From Azadirachta indica (Eukaryota > Streptophyta > Magnoliopsida > Sapindales > Meliaceae): a stretch of DNA of 64,000 nt. Made by a program: the position numbers and the translations under genes. Location: NCBI GenBank assembly GCA_022749755.1, contig CM040446.1, positions 709,339-773,338 of the forward strand, read 5' to 3'. This document shows, in pieces, positions 49,491 through 62,612 of this stretch (its first letter is position 1; every line of letters begins with the position of its first letter). A model generated the notes under the pieces. The model was not told where the DNA came from, ran no database searches, and saw nothing but the letters and a program-made list of their open reading frames with translations.

Positions 49491-49681
49491 TTACGGGCAT
49501 TGCTCCAAAGGACCACTGTTCTAAAAACTGGTTATACGTACTTTAGGAGCATTATTTCCAGAGAACGTCATCCCATCAAAAACGATCTTTAGGGACATTA
49601 TTCTCAGGGATTGTCGCTCCAACAAAAAACGACCTTTAAGGGCATTATTTCTAAGGATCGTCGCCCCAAACACAGGCGCCA
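49491..49681. repeat. About four tandem units of about 47 bp with GTCG-rich core
   Basis: TTTANGRRCATTATTTC, then a GATYGTCGCYCCAACAAAAACGACC-like part, recurs near 49491, 49543, 49589 and 49636. It is the only clearly G/C-richer repeat nearby. Such short subterminal repeats are typical of CACTA elements, and a CACTA transposase remnant lies to the right, but no CACTA terminus was found beside it. Confidence 0.65.
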
Positions 49682-50479
49682 TGTCACAATAACAACCATG
49701 ACCATCACATTCTCATTTATTAATTCATGTCATAATATTTTCATACAAACCATATATTTATAAAAATAAAACGCGTGTTGATACAATTTTTTTACTGTAT
49801 TTGTAAATTTAACATTCTTGTGAAAAATACCTATTTAAATCCGATTCGAAAAATAATGAATTGGATCAACAGTTGATGATTCAAAAATTTCATACATATT
49901 TATCAAAACATCAATTGTAATTAAACACCCTACTTTTCAGTTTTAAAATTAAAATCTACCAAATACATATAAATACCTACCTGACAAAGGTATTACAATG
50001 TTATTGCTCTGTCAACTTTCCTATGTCCTTCAAATCAGCTCCTAATATTAATTTAACAATAATAATAAATAATGATCTAATAATAACAAATGAGGCTTCA
50101 AATTTCATTATTTGAAAAATATGTATATATATATATATTTAGACATTTAAATGTATACCTATATACTAACAGTTTAATTTTCTACAAGTAAATGAAATAA
50201 TATATTAATATTTAAAAAAATTAATCATCGAAATTATAAATTCAAAACAAACTTGCTTTCTTTTTCCTTTCTTTCCTTTTCTTTCCTTTCTGATTGACTC
50301 TCAATTTCCAATTTGAAAACGAAAGTTTATATGTATATATATATCCATCGCTTGAACCAAACTTACCTTATTTAATTTTTTGTTTAACACTTGCCAACCA
50401 CTTAACTCATGCATGTACTGCCCAAATCCTATCCTTAAATTAAGACACATTGACGCAGGTAGGATAGCGGGTGGGATAA

Positions 50480-50850
50480 AAACACCTTGTCGAACGCCGA
50501 ATCTCATTCGACTCTTTGATGCAATGAGTTAAATAAACGTTCTAACGGACGGGATTAGATGTCATTTTAATCCTAACGACTTGAAATACAAGTGTCAAGA
50601 TAATAATCCCATGAGGGATAAAATCAAAGGGGAATATTTTATTGAATAAAAGATTGTTCCAAAACAATAACATAGGTTCTCTATATATAGTAGAGAAAAC
50701 CCAACATTACAATTCAATTCAAATAAGGAAAAGAACTCCTATTTAAATAAGAAAATTAAGAATTAAATAACAAATTAAATTGGTAAGAATAAAAGACTTC
50801 CTAAATTAATTAAATTCTAAAATTGTCCTACATCACACATGGCCTCTTAA
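50480..50850 (-). mobile_element. LTR-like fragment (possible solo LTR)
   Basis: On the minus strand there is a TATATATAGAGAACC promoter-like site (about 50680-50695), then TTATTGTTTTGG and AATAAAATATTCCCC, a layout common in plant LTRs. No partner LTR, primer site or target duplication was found. Confidence 0.35.
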
Positions 50851-51700
50851 TTTCGATCAAACCTTTCAACTTCTCTTTTTATACCTTTTGTACAAAACAA
50901 AATTTATATTATCAAATAATTCTATTATTTTAAAGTCATAAATATATTCATCCTAATCAAAACTTTTTGAAAAATAAACATGTCTATCTTATAAATTGTA
51001 AATTGTTATGTCCTCATATAATATAAAGTGGACATATCTAACAAGCGTATTCTAATTAAAGTAAGAGCCCAAGGTATTACAGTATAGCAATAGGTTGTTG
51101 GCCCATCAAAAATATCTTGGATAACGCCGCGTGCCCACCTCCCCCTCCCCCCCAAACCCTGAAATTAAAAAAAAAAGTTAAATTATTATTAAGCTTTTTT
51201 TAAAAATATTTTATTCGGTTAAGTTTTGATGAATTGACAAATTATTTGTTCTAGTATTAGAATTGGTTATCATAATTTAAAGATTGGTTATCTCAATCAC
51301 TTATGAATCAAAGAAAAAAATTTCAAAAAAAATAGTCAATAATTTTTATGTACTTACATTGATTTTCTTTCAAATCGGTGTCTTTCTTTTAATTCTTTGT
51401 GATTGAACATTGAACATCTTCATGACTCTTTTTTTTCAAGAAGAAAAGGAAAGAAATGTTAGGAAGAGAAAAACAAATATTATAAATTATGTCAAGTGAA
51501 CAGAAAAATTATGTCTTAATGCAAAAAAATATATTATAAATTATACTTACTTATTAAAAACTTGCTTGATGTCAGAGTCAAAGAGTTAAAAAAAATATAT
51601 GATATCATTATATAAATCAATAATGACCAACATCTAGTGAGATCTATATTGATGGTAAAATATACATATATATATAATAAATGCATTAGTTAAAATAAAT
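50851..51700. other. AT-rich spacer with a C-rich patch
   Basis: No gene is seen. A patch of CCACCTCCCCCTCCCCCCC lies at about 51137-51155. Confidence 0.5.
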
Positions 51701-54180
51701 TATACTCAACAATTAATAATTAAATACATAATCATATAACATAATGAAAATACATACTCATGATGATATGGAGCAAAAAATATCTGGATCATCTTTGCAT
51801 GTCTTAGCCTTTCTACAATTAAAGGTGCTCTATCTTCTATTTTCCTACCGATTGAAGCAATATGATGTGGATTCACAAATCCAATCACGTCAACTAAATT
51901 TCTCTCTTTAATATAATTGTATAAGTGCCTAACAATAAAGTAAAAGCTCTCGTTATTATAACAATAAATCTATATCTTTAATCTTCAATAAATAAGTTAA
52001 AATGAAACATATTTATGAGGAAAATATTAAATTACCTTATATACACTACTATACAAGTGACTGATATGAGATCCATGCTTAAAAACTTTTGAATTATACC
52101 TTGAGTAACATTCTCAACAAATTCTTGTCCAAAAATATTTTTTTCTAGATTTACTTCAATGGTGTTCCCTGGAAGCATAGCTTTATTGGCATATGCACCA
52201 ATAGATTTCATGGAACTATACAATTGAGTTGAACATTGAGCATCGGGGTTTATAATTGGCTCAATTGATTTTAAGCTTAAATTGTTGAGTTGTTTGCTTG
52301 GTTCCTTAGTTGATGAAGCAAAATATTAAAACAAAATATTATAGATAAATAATTGAGAGAAAATTACAAATTAAAAAGTAAATTACCTTATTAATCAATG
52401 GTATAATAAGATCTTTAGGTCATGCGACAAATAATCCAATAGTATCTTGTACGGCTTCAAATTCAACAAGAACGGGAATTGGGAAGGAGGTCGATGGAAT
52501 TGTTGCCATATGAATAGATACACGTATATTTTCATTTAATGGAATTTCGTGTATAGTGGCATTTGGATTATTTGTTTGCATAATTGCACCTACATTCTCT
52601 CTATTGCCAATAACAAGCTAGCATAATTTTCCCTTTAAAATGTCACATTCATTTCATTGAAAAGATGTTATACAACAAGATACAAATATTATATATATAT
52701 ATATATAGTGAATAGGTAAAAATTTATTACCTTTACAGTTATATCACCCTCAGCTTGATATCGTACTTCCGTGCTTGTCTTATAGTTAGTCACCTTAATG
52801 GTTGTATCACAATTGGCCTGATTAGAACTCGTAGTTTTTGGGTTACTTGTTTTTAGTGCTTCTAATTCATTGTGTAATGACTTCAACTTTTCTTGCATTT
52901 GTTGATTTTCCTCCAACATCCTCTTATTTTGTTCAATCAACAAACATTGTTGGTCTTGCATCATCTTTTGTTGCTCCTCAAAATAATGATTACGTTTAGG
53001 CATATGATAATAACTAGATGGAGTGACAGAATGACCAACTCCTCTAATACTTCATAAATGCTCTAGAGTTTGTAATGCCATTGTAAGAATGTCATTGTTG
53101 CCATCAACACAAACATTCCCCAATTTAACTTATTTCATAATTTTTTCCCATCAAAAGTATAGACAAATAATTTTTTTTAAAATGAATTAAGATGAAAGCC
53201 AATATAAATAAAACTTTTAATGAAAATTAAATATTTTTCTTTCTGTACGTAATTTGACATTCTCATTATCATATTCTCCTTTATTATTTTGGTAAACAAG
53301 CATCCAAATGACGGAATGGTCAATTTGTTCATCTGTTCCAAGTTCACGCATCTGTAGACATTCAAATCTAAATTTGTAAAATACTTTACATTAAATAAAT
53401 TGATTAATAATTTAAACACTAACCAATTCATCTTCCTTATTTGCATATCCAAGACATGAAAGTCAATATGTATACTTGTTTTGTCTATACCTCTCTTGTT
53501 GAACTTTTCTATGGTTCTATATCATTACAACAATATAGTAAGAATCTTTATTTAAAATTAAATTAAATTAAATATAAAAAATTTAAATGAGCTTACAAGA
53601 AAATCTTCTGCCAATTTGCTCTTTAAAAATGATTAACAATGCAATTGTTCAATAAATTTGTAGTATGTCGGTTACTTTTTTAAGCTAGTAGGGTCATTTC
53701 TGTGCGGCAATATATATTTCGATATAAGACGATTCTTAAAAGCTTTTCATCTTTCTGCTGCTCTAGATAAAGGCTTTTTCTTATAACCTTTATCAATATC
53801 ACATGCCATCTACAAAAAATAGAATGAAATAAAAATTTAAAATAAATTAATTATTATAAAAGAATAATAACAAAAAAAAAATGATAATTAAGAACTGGAA
53901 TATGTCAAACCTCAATGCAACTCCATATATTTTCTTTAAGTTCCTTTGGTACCCTGAAACATTACGTGACAACATACCAATTTAACTTCCTAACTTTTTT
54001 GATGTTTTACCTATTAGTTGATCTTTCTTATTAAATACAATAAGTAGCCTACAACCATCACTTTTTTCTTTCGTAAGCTTTAGCAAAGTTGTTTGATTTC
54101 TGCCATTTCTTTTCCTTGAAGAATTCTTTTGAAAAGTTCTTACATCATCATGGTTGTCTTCTTGAAAAGAAGTCATGATA
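51700..54180 (-). pseudogene. TNPA-like (En/Spm second protein) remnant of a CACTA transposon
   Basis: On the minus strand, 54176-53982 carries a piece resembling the plant Ptta/En/Spm transposase family (residues such as SDGCRLLIVFNKKDQLIGKTSKKLGS in part). 53700-53880 continues with a charged stretch and stops. 53003-52689 is a clear coiled coil rich in Gln and Glu (heptads from about residue 8 to 50), the usual dimerisation part near the C-terminus. 52223-51706 are further pieces. Stops, frameshifts and AT-rich inserts lie between. It follows the TNP2-like part on the same strand, as in En/Spm elements. Confidence 0.65.
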
Positions 54181-54419
54181 TTGAAACAAAAAAGAAAAAA
54201 GATGTAAGTGCTACTAATAAAAATATAATTAATTCAGCACTTTAAGATAAAATAAATGCTACTAAATAAAATTTACGATATGTTAATTACTAATGAATAA
54301 AATTTAGGATATCTTAATTAGCAAAGCAAGTCTAAAACTTAAAGAAATAATTTATATAAATATATTCAAGTTATAACCAACAGATGTGTAATTATATTAC
54401 TAACAATTATTTTAATTAT

Positions 54420-55970
54420 GAACAATATAATCATATCATTAATTATAATAAGAGAGTAATCTTAATTATAGTTAACCTACCGATAAATGACTTAAAAAAA
54501 ATGGTAATATTAACTAAATTAAGTTTCTCACCATTGGATTATGAGTTTTTAAAAATCTAAAAAATAAAGCAAGAGATTTACTTTATAATTTACAAATAAA
54601 AATAAAGCAAACTGCTGTTTTCTTCATTCACAGCCAGCAAGAAACTCAGCAGCAAGGTTGCAGAAGTAATTTCAAACAACATTAAATTTAAAAAATAGTA
54701 GCATCTACAATCGGTAACATACATTAATATTTGCTAGAAAGACGCTGAAAAATCTACAGAAACAATTTCAAAACTTACAGAGAGGACCAAGTTGTTGTTG
54801 TAGTGCTAGAGACCAGTGGTGAGAAGCTTATGTTCTCAATATTCTAGATTATGAGTTTTCTAAAAATCTAAATTCTCCAATTGGTGAAGCCAAAGGCAGA
54901 AAAAATAAAATTAAAATAAGAGAAGGATTGAGTAGTAAGCAGCAAGCTTTATAGTAATACTTTCTTCTGGTAAGCACAACTGTAAGAATCAAAGAGAGCA
55001 GCAAAAGTGTGGAAGCAAGGTAGTAGCATAGAAGGAAGTTGAAAAATCTGTAGCAACATACATTTGTTTTTAAATCAAAATAATATACTACTAAATAATA
55101 AAGAAGCCTGGGAAAGAAACAAAGAAGCTCAGAGGAAGTTATAAAACAATTGCAGAAATAACATTGGAAGATGCAACAGCCGCAAATTAAAAGCAAAAAA
55201 GAATGCAGAAACCACTAGCAACAGTAGTAGTATCAGCAGCCAACAGGGGAAGGGAAGAATAAAATGCTAGTACCAGCAGCAGGAATGGCATTTAGATTGA
55301 ATTCATCAGCAGGAAACCAAAAACGGAAAGCAAACTCCGAAAAAAAAAACAACCCAAGCAAGGAAGCAGCAGAGCAACAAAGGAGAAAGATTGATTTATT
55401 TATATTAATTAATAATATATTGATTTCAGCAAGGGAGCAGCAGGGAAAAAATAAAAAGCAGCAAAGGAGAAAGATTGATTTCAGCAACAATAAATAAATA
55501 CAGTACAACTAACCAACATAAGTTCCCAGCAGTAGCAAAACCAGCAACCAAAACACAGCAGCAGCCACAAACAGCAGAAGCAGTAGCAACCAAATACATA
55601 ACATCTACTAACAAAAACTGTAAGTCAAAGAATCAATTGCATCCTTAGAGAACTGGCTACAAATATCTGAGAGCAGCAACTCCCAGTAGCAGCCAACAAA
55701 ACAAGCAATAGAAGAGAAGCAGAACAGCAAACCAGCTGCAATAGCAAAAAATGTATCTCAGCAATAAAATACTCATAATGAAACAAACAACATACAGTAG
55801 CAAGCAGCAGTTAGAGCTCGCAAACTACTACAAAGCTATTACAATTATGACATAGTAGAATCCAACAAAACAGAATAATTTTAATTTTAATTTTATATTA
55901 TAAAAATTTTATATTATTATATTAATATTATAATAATTTTATTTATATTAATTACCTCTAAAAAAATTTG
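54420..55970. repeat. CACTA internal segment repeated at 60110-60850
   Basis: It shares with 60110-60850, in the same order, a block around 54800-54900 (GTGCTAGAGACCARTGGTGAG), AGAGAAGGATTGAGTAG and a final block on ATTATGACATAGYAGAATCC. The second copy lacks the AGC-rich middle. It lies between the two transposase remnants, probably as an intron or spacer of the element. Confidence 0.75.
55200..55760. repeat. AGC/CAG-rich low-complexity stretch
   Basis: AGCAGC, CAGCAG and AGCAAC words recur many times (for example 55276-55290, 55365-55385, 55554-55590). The composition differs sharply from the AT-rich surroundings. Open frames on both strands here are by-products of the repeat. Confidence 0.7.
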
Positions 55971-58900
55971 CTTTGCTTGTGATGCCAAAATAAATTGGTC
56001 AGATTTATGCCTAATTTTATTAAGGTCAATTAATACCAAACCTAACTCATTTGCTTTGGTCCCATTACCACTATCCACCCAATTGCACTTAAATATTGGA
56101 ATTTTAAATAGTTCAAATTCCAAATTTCTTGAATAACTCCATAAAATGACATATTCGAAATAGTTGGATTTTTATCTTTGAAGCTTACAATTTGCATGGT
56201 ATTCGCAATTATGCTTACTCCACTATTTTGATGTACACGCTGAGTATCTCTTCTCTTTACATGGTAACGACATTTGTTGATATCATAACCTTGATATTTT
56301 ATAACTTCAAATCGCGGTCCATGTGCTATCCACCGTAAGTTCTTCAATATATTATTATTTGGATGACTTAACTCATGAGCTATCTGCACATATATAAGCA
56401 TTATAAAAAATGGTTAATTTTGTACTGATGATTTATTTCAGTACCTTAATATTAATACTAAACATTAGCACTTACTTTGTCATGCAACCAATAAATAAAC
56501 GTGTAGTTGTGCTTAGCTTGTAACCACTTCTTTCCTTTAGATTTTTTTCGATGCTCTAGTCTTAATAGTTCCATGTATTCCCTAACATATAAAATAAAAA
56601 GTAATGTTATATATTTTTTTAGACCTAGAAAATTAGTTTTCAAATAACAAATGAATGAAATTTTACAACTTACTCAATATACAGTTGAACTTCACTTGTG
56701 TTTTCTAATACATATCGATGAGCTTGCTCCCTTTGAATACGATCAATAGTCTCTACTTTACCTTCTGATACTGGCCTACCAATAGAATCACTTTTACAGG
56801 CTCGACAAGATGGGATTCCAATTGCATCTACATTAGATAAGTATTCTGTGCAAAACTCAATAGCTTCTTCGGCAATGTGACATTATGCAATACATCCTTT
56901 TAGGCGATTATGATTCCTTAAATAACCTTTGAAAACTTTTATGAACCGTTCAAATGGGTATATCCATTACAGATAAACTGTTCCGCATAGTTTAACTTCT
57001 CTAACAAGATGCACCGTTGAATGAACCATTATATCAAAAAATGAAAAAGGAAAATATTTTTTTGAGTAAACGTAAGGTCAACACAATACTAGTTTGCATC
57101 TCATCAACTTTTGCCACATCCATTACTTTTTTGCATAAAGTATTAAAAAAGAAGCAAAATCTACTAATTGCAAACCTGACATGCTTAGGTAAAATAGAAC
57201 AGATTGTCACAGACAATAATTGCTACATCAATGTATGAAAGTAGTGAGACTTTAGACTATAGAGCTTATAATCTTTCATTGAAACAACATTTCTAAAATT
57301 TGATGAGTATCCTTTTGGAATCTTTGCATTAAATAACGTCTTACAAAATTTTTTTTTTTCATCTATAGACATTGTATAATATGCTGGAGGTAAAAATATC
57401 CCTTTTGCTATCTCTATAGGTGTCAACTTATTCCTTAACCCCATCTCTTTTAGATTTAATCGAGATGCAAGTCCATCTTTGGTTTTAATTGGAATTTTCA
57501 ATAGTGTACTAACTATGTTATCAGACACATTGTTCTCAATATGCATAACATCTAAAATATGTCAAATGTGAAAAGATTTCTAATATTCTAACTGAAAAAA
57601 GATTGACTTTTTCTTCCAATAAGTTTCAATACTACTATTAGAACTTGTAGCATAATGCTTACGATTTCCTTGGGAAAAATGTACCCCTTCAATTTTTTTT
57701 AATATCTCTTCACCTGTTAATGGTTTTGGAGCTTTTCTCAATTCCTGTTCACCATTACAAGCCTTTTTTTACTTCCTTTATGAATGATATGGAAGCAAAA
57801 ATCTTCTATGACCCATATAAGACATTTCTTTTACCATGTTTTAAACCTACAACAATTGATTTCTTCACTGCACATTGGACATGCATAATATCCTTTTACT
57901 GTATGCCCGAATAAATTGTTATACGCTGAAAAATCATTTATTGTCCATAGCAATATTGCTCTTAACTTGAAGTGCTCTTTACAATATGCATCATATGCCG
58001 AAATACCTTCCTCTCACAATTGTTTTAGATCATCAATCAATGGCTACAAATAAACATCAATGTTTTTTCCATGTTGTTTGGGACTAGATATCAATAAAGT
58101 TAGCATTATAAATTTTTTTTTCATACAAAACCATGATGGAAGATTATAAGTTACCATCGTAATAGGCCAACAACTATACCTACTAGTAAGAGAACTATAT
58201 GGGTTAATTTCATTAGTTGCAAGTACAAGTCGAAGGTTTCTTGGATGAATAGCAAAATCTGGCCAAGCATCATCAACTAGCCTCCATGCTAGAGAATCAG
58301 AAGGATGTCGTAGTATACCATCAATTTCCCTCACATTAGCATGCCGTGTCAAATTCTCTGTGGTTTCTACACTTGAAACACTTTTCTAGATCGAGGTATT
58401 GGTGGAAAATACCATAAAACCTTGGTGAGCACACCGTTCTTTGGCTTGGTTGAATTCTTGTTAAGCTTCCATCTTGACACTCCACATTGAGGACATGTAG
58501 TAGCATCTTGAAACTGTTTTCTATACAATATACAATCATTAGGACAAGCATGTATCTTTTTATATTCCATGCCAAGTGCATTAAGTGTCTTCTTTGTTGC
58601 ATACATCAACATGGGCAACTCGTTATTACTTGGTAACATGTCAGCAAATAATTTCTACAAATTAGAAAAACATTGGTCAAAAAATTCATATTTTACTTTT
58701 AGGTTGTACAACTTTACCAAAGCAGACAATTTGGTATATTTTGTACAACCAAAATACAATGGCTTCTCAGCATCATCTAATAACTTTTGAAAAACTTCTG
58801 GATTACTAATACAATCATCTTGTGTAGTATGCACCATCTCTGTAGTATTATCTATCACATCATCATTACCATAACATTCAAAACATTACTGCTCAACATT

Positions 58901-59152
58901 TGGTAAATCTACCGTATAATCACATGATTCTCCATGCCAAATCCAAGTGCGATAACTTTTATCAATACCATTAAAAAATAAATGCTCTTTTATCTCCACA
59001 ATAGTGTGCACTTTGAAATTGCCACACTTTATGCATGGACAATGTATGGCATAAGGATTCCTTGAATGACGTAATGCAAATTTTAAGAAATTGTCTACGC
59101 CTTTAACAAATGAATGCGATCTCTTATCCATAGTCATCCAAGATTTATCCAT
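55917..59152 (-). pseudogene. TNP2-like transposase of a CACTA (En/Spm) transposon, decayed
   Basis: Reading downwards on the minus strand, 59152-58886 starts MDKSWM and is the transposase-associated domain with its CPCIKCGN zinc-ligand motif. 58640-58367 holds ACPNDCILYR and CPQCGVSRWK. 58352-57950 gives FAIHPRNLRLVLATNEINPYSS and later AYCKEHFKLRAILLWTINDF (Transposase_21). 57546-57223 has the HIENNVSDNIVSTLL segment. 57240-56660 resembles DUF4218. 56401-55917, with a frame change, gives the DUF4216 part ending KSDQFILASQAKQIF. Stops occur between and within these parts (for example at 58885 and 58056), so no full protein can be made. Confidence 0.88.
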
Positions 59153-59159
59153 TCTAAAA

Positions 59160-60105
59160 ATATGATTACTAAAAAGTGTTAATACACGTTATTTCTAATT
59201 TATGACAATATATTTTGATATTAGAAATGATATTAGAGATTGTTTGTTATCCAATTAATAAAATATAAAGTTCATAGTTGTTAACATTTAATCATCAAAA
59301 GCAGCAATCTTAAATATATATTAATTGCAAAACACAATTCATTTCAAAATTTAATTAAATGAATGTCATTCCTACTAATGAATGCAGCCAAAACAAAACA
59401 ATTAATGCCATACTACAACTAACTTTCACGATACCAAAACAAGCAAAAGTAAATATATATTTATATATACTGACATTTTCAAAGCCAATAAATTAAGCTT
59501 TCCTTAAGACCTTATTGCTTGGTTGTCTCAATGCTTCCCTTTTTCTAATTTGATCAACGAAATGTCTGCACAAATTACAGGTTTTGTAATGCAACTTGGA
59601 AATTAAATGTCTCATAATCTTACCATAAAAAGAAATATTGTTTTCAATATATCTATAGCATTTAATTAGAACAAAATCAAAAAAACAAACATTAAATAAT
59701 ATTTTTCTGTTACTATAATTAGTAAATATTGTAGCTTCAAAAGAAAACAAAATTAGATGTTTCGACATGAGCATCCAAGGTGTAAAATATGCTTTTTAGT
59801 GTTAATTTGCATAGTAAAAAAAATTATTAAGAGAATAATTAACTACTGGATTGGAATTATTGTTTAATATGTAGCAACAGGAGGAATTAAAAAGTAGAAT
59901 TTATTCATTTGCCTTTATTAGCTCCCAATTCATAATGCACTCATCTGTAATGTTTTATGAACCCTTAAAACCACTCAGCTTCAATTATGCAAATAACACA
60001 TGGCTTTTAGAATAACAAGAATTAGTTTGTTCCCATTCTCCTTTCTAAAAAGATCAATATTAGAAAAGAAAAAGATCTCAAAAAAGCCAAATAAATCAGC
60101 ATATA
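59160..60105. other. Non-coding flank upstream of the CACTA transposase
   Basis: AT-rich, with one 93-codon minus frame (59493-59774) without a known domain. I looked for a CACTA terminus (TAGTG on this strand). The best candidate is CACTAAAAAGC reading leftwards from about 59792, which I could not confirm. Confidence 0.4.
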
Positions 60106-60109
60106 ATTA

Positions 60110-60850
60110 AATTATTTAAATTATCATTAATTGTAATAAAAGAGTAATTTTAATTATTGTTGAGCTACCAATAAAAAAAGTGTTTAAAAATGAGAATATT
60201 AACTAAATTAAATTAGATGCTCACATAGAAACTTCTATTTTTAACTATTTACTCACGTACAAACATTCAGAGCCGATAACGTATGTCAATATTTGGTAGA
60301 AAGAAGTTGAAAAATTTGCGGAAACAATTTCAAAGCTTACAGAGAGAATCAAGTTGCTGCCGTGGTGCTAGAGACCAATGGTGAGAGGCTTATGTGCTAT
60401 CTTCCTCCTCCTGCGTAATTCCTGACAAAATTTTAATGTTCTCAATATTCTGGATTATGAGTTTCCTAAGAAACTAAATCCTCCAATCAGTGAAGCTGAA
60501 GGCTGAAAAAATAAAGTTAAAACAAGAGAAGGATTGAGTAGCAAAAAGCAAGCTGTATAGTAGTACTTTTGCTGGTGAGCGTAAAGCGTAGAAGCGAGGT
60601 AACAACATAGAAGGAAGCTGAAAAATCTGTAGAAATACACATTTTTTTAAAATCAAAATAATATATTATTAAATAATAAGGAAGCCTGAGAAAGACATCA
60701 AGAAGCCAAGTGGAAGTTATAAAAATTACCTCTAGCAATTATGACATAGCAGAATCCAGCATAATAGAATAATTTTAGTTTTAATTTTATATTATGATAT
60801 TAATATTATAATAATTTTATTTATAATAATTACCTCTAATAATTTTGTTT
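60110..60850. mobile_element. Second CACTA-related fragment (shortened copy of 54420-55970)
   Basis: Direct orientation relative to 54420-55970, missing the AGC-rich middle. The small minus frames (60455-60738) correspond to those at 54849-55196 and are not genes. It is probably a piece of a related element or a duplication within the same one. Confidence 0.65.
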
Positions 60851-61507
60851 CTAACTTTTTTTTGTCTAATTATTATTTAATATTCAAATTTGGGGCCACT
60901 CGATTTTCAATATCTGATTTAGATTATTTTCGTTCTTTATTTTCATGATCAATTTAATTGTTGTGATTATCTTCTCATTTTTTTTTATTTTGATGTTTCT
61001 ACCTTATAAGCTTGTATTTAACATTAAGACTTTTTAAACTTCTTATTCATTTTTTTATTTCATCACTTTAATCTGTTGCTTAAAAATTTATTTAAAAAAA
61101 AGATGTATTGACTAGGAATTCTTTTCAGAAAAGTAATTATTAGTCGAAACAAAGCAACAACAAAAGAACACCAGAATAGCGTGAAACTAACAAATATATT
61201 AGTAAAAGATACACCCAAACAAGCAACAGCTCCAACATGATTCAAACTCCATTAGAAAATCAACTTTTCCGTATCATCTTTGTTTGCTCCGTGGAGAAAA
61301 GCCATGATCTCGTGCCTTACGCCTTAGTTGCAAAGATATATTCATACACAAGCCTGGCAATAAAGTTCAAAGTGCTGGTTTACATATTTGTCCATAAAAA
61401 TCAAAAATCACCAAAAGCCAAAATACATACAGATGTCAATATTAGAGTGACAATTTGGTCAAACCTTCCCATATCTTCCCAAACTCTTAGACAACTATAT
61501 CAATCTT

Positions 61508-61640
61508 TTTTTTCTTTTTAGTTGAAGAAAATTCATTAACAGAAAAGAAAAAGAAAATTACAAAAAGCAAGCCAAAAGGAGGCTAAACCAATCCAATCAA
61601 GGAATGAAAGGTTAATGTAACATTTTGCACTCAAACACAT
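61508..61640 (-). mobile_element. Probable LINE 3' end (3' UTR and A-rich tail)
   Basis: Minus-strand reading ends TTTTGTAATTTTC, a TTTTCTTTTCTGTTAATGAA stretch, TTTTCTTCAACT and then AAAAAGAAAAAAAAG. This is the style of plant L1 3' ends. The alternative is the 3' UTR and tail of the neighbouring LOG retrocopy, which has the same orientation. Confidence 0.4.
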
Positions 61641-61994
61641 CTAAACATCTAAAGCCAAACAAAACACTTATTAGTGCAACAAAAAGAAAGCCAATATCAA
61701 ATCCATAAAAGCTTGCTGAAGAAGAGTTTATTATTCCTTGAAACAAACTTCAATTATTGGTTTGCAGAGGGCAAAATTGCACCACTTTCAGAACACCATC
61801 AAGGTAGAATAGACTTTGTATCAACTTGAATCAAAAGTAGACAACAAGCAAGCGAACAACATGGAATACAATTTTAATTAAACAATTTCTAAACCATTGA
61901 TTTTATTTAATTTTATTAAATTAAAATCAAATTTTGTACATATGATGATCGTCACCTTAATATATCATGATATTCTTGGATGTGTCCTAATTGT

Positions 61995-62612
61995 TCAATC
62001 TCCTAGCTTTGAAGCAACTCTTTCATGTCGTGGAAAATACACCTCCATTTTGTTCACCAAATCTTTTGCATTAGAGGCACATACTATGATCTGGCGAGCA
62101 TTAAGGCTAATGAAGCCTTCCTCTACTGATTTATCAATGAATGACAATAAAGAGTTGTAATATCCATCTACATTCAACAATCCTACCAGCTTGTTGTGGA
62201 TGCCAAGTTGAGCCCAGGTTATGACTTCTAGAAATTCTTCAGGAATGCCATAACCACCAGGAAGGGCAATAAAATCATCAGAAGGTCTAGCCATTTTTGT
62301 CTTCCTATTATGCATATTTGCTCCTAGCTTCACATCCCCTACTATTTCTCCAGTTATCTCCTTAGACATCAGTGTTACGGGAATAGCTCTAATGACATTG
62401 TAACCACCATCATAAACAGTTTGAGAGATCATACCTATCAAACCAATATTTCTGCCTCCATAAACAAGATCAATAATTCTTGTAATGAGCTCAGTGCCAA
62501 GTTCAATAGCAGCATCGTTACAACTAGTCCTGTTTCCAGGACTACTGCCACAAAACACACAAATCCTCTTTAAATTTTGATAGCTTGATTTCCATTCCAA
62601 TGCAATCTGCAT
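61995..62612 (-). CDS. LOG-type cytokinin riboside 5'-monophosphate phosphoribohydrolase, intronless copy (probable retrogene)
   Basis: 205 codons without stop or frameshift, close to the normal 210-217 of LOG enzymes, which release active cytokinin bases from their nucleotides in the cytosol. Seen: [10 protein letters not shown] (15-24), DLVYGG (48-53), MHNRK (100-104, with Arg103) and the PGGYG-x-x-EE motif at 118-126 with Glu126. Altered: the usual Thr of PGGYGT is Ile123, GGGS-x-GLMG reads GGRNIGLIG, and ADMHQRKAEM reads [10 protein letters not shown]. Plant LOG genes normally have several introns; this has none, so a reverse-transcribed copy is likely. The ATG at 62612 is my choice because it best fits family N-termini; an in-frame ATG at 62711 would add 33 unrelated residues. 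Whether it is expressed or active is open. Confidence 0.8.
   Translation of the reverse strand: MQIALEWKSSYQNLKRICVFCGSSPGNRTSCNDAAIELGTELITRIIDLVYGGRNIGLIGMISQTVYDGGYNVIRAIPVTLMSKEITGEIVGDVKLGANMHNRKTKMARPSDDFIALPGGYGIPEEFLEVITWAQLGIHNKLVGLLNVDGYYNSLLSFIDKSVEEGFISLNARQIIVCASNAKDLVNKMEVYFPRHERVASKLGD

Noticed and set aside
54849..55614. Cysteine- and leucine-rich minus-strand frames as small membrane proteins
   Set aside because: They are translations of the AGC-rich and related low-complexity DNA inside a CACTA element, and equivalent frames at 60455-60738 are not conserved as protein.
59786..59796. CACTAAAAAGC on the minus strand as the CACTA terminus
   Set aside because: No matching inverted terminus was found at the other end and no 3-bp target duplication could be shown.
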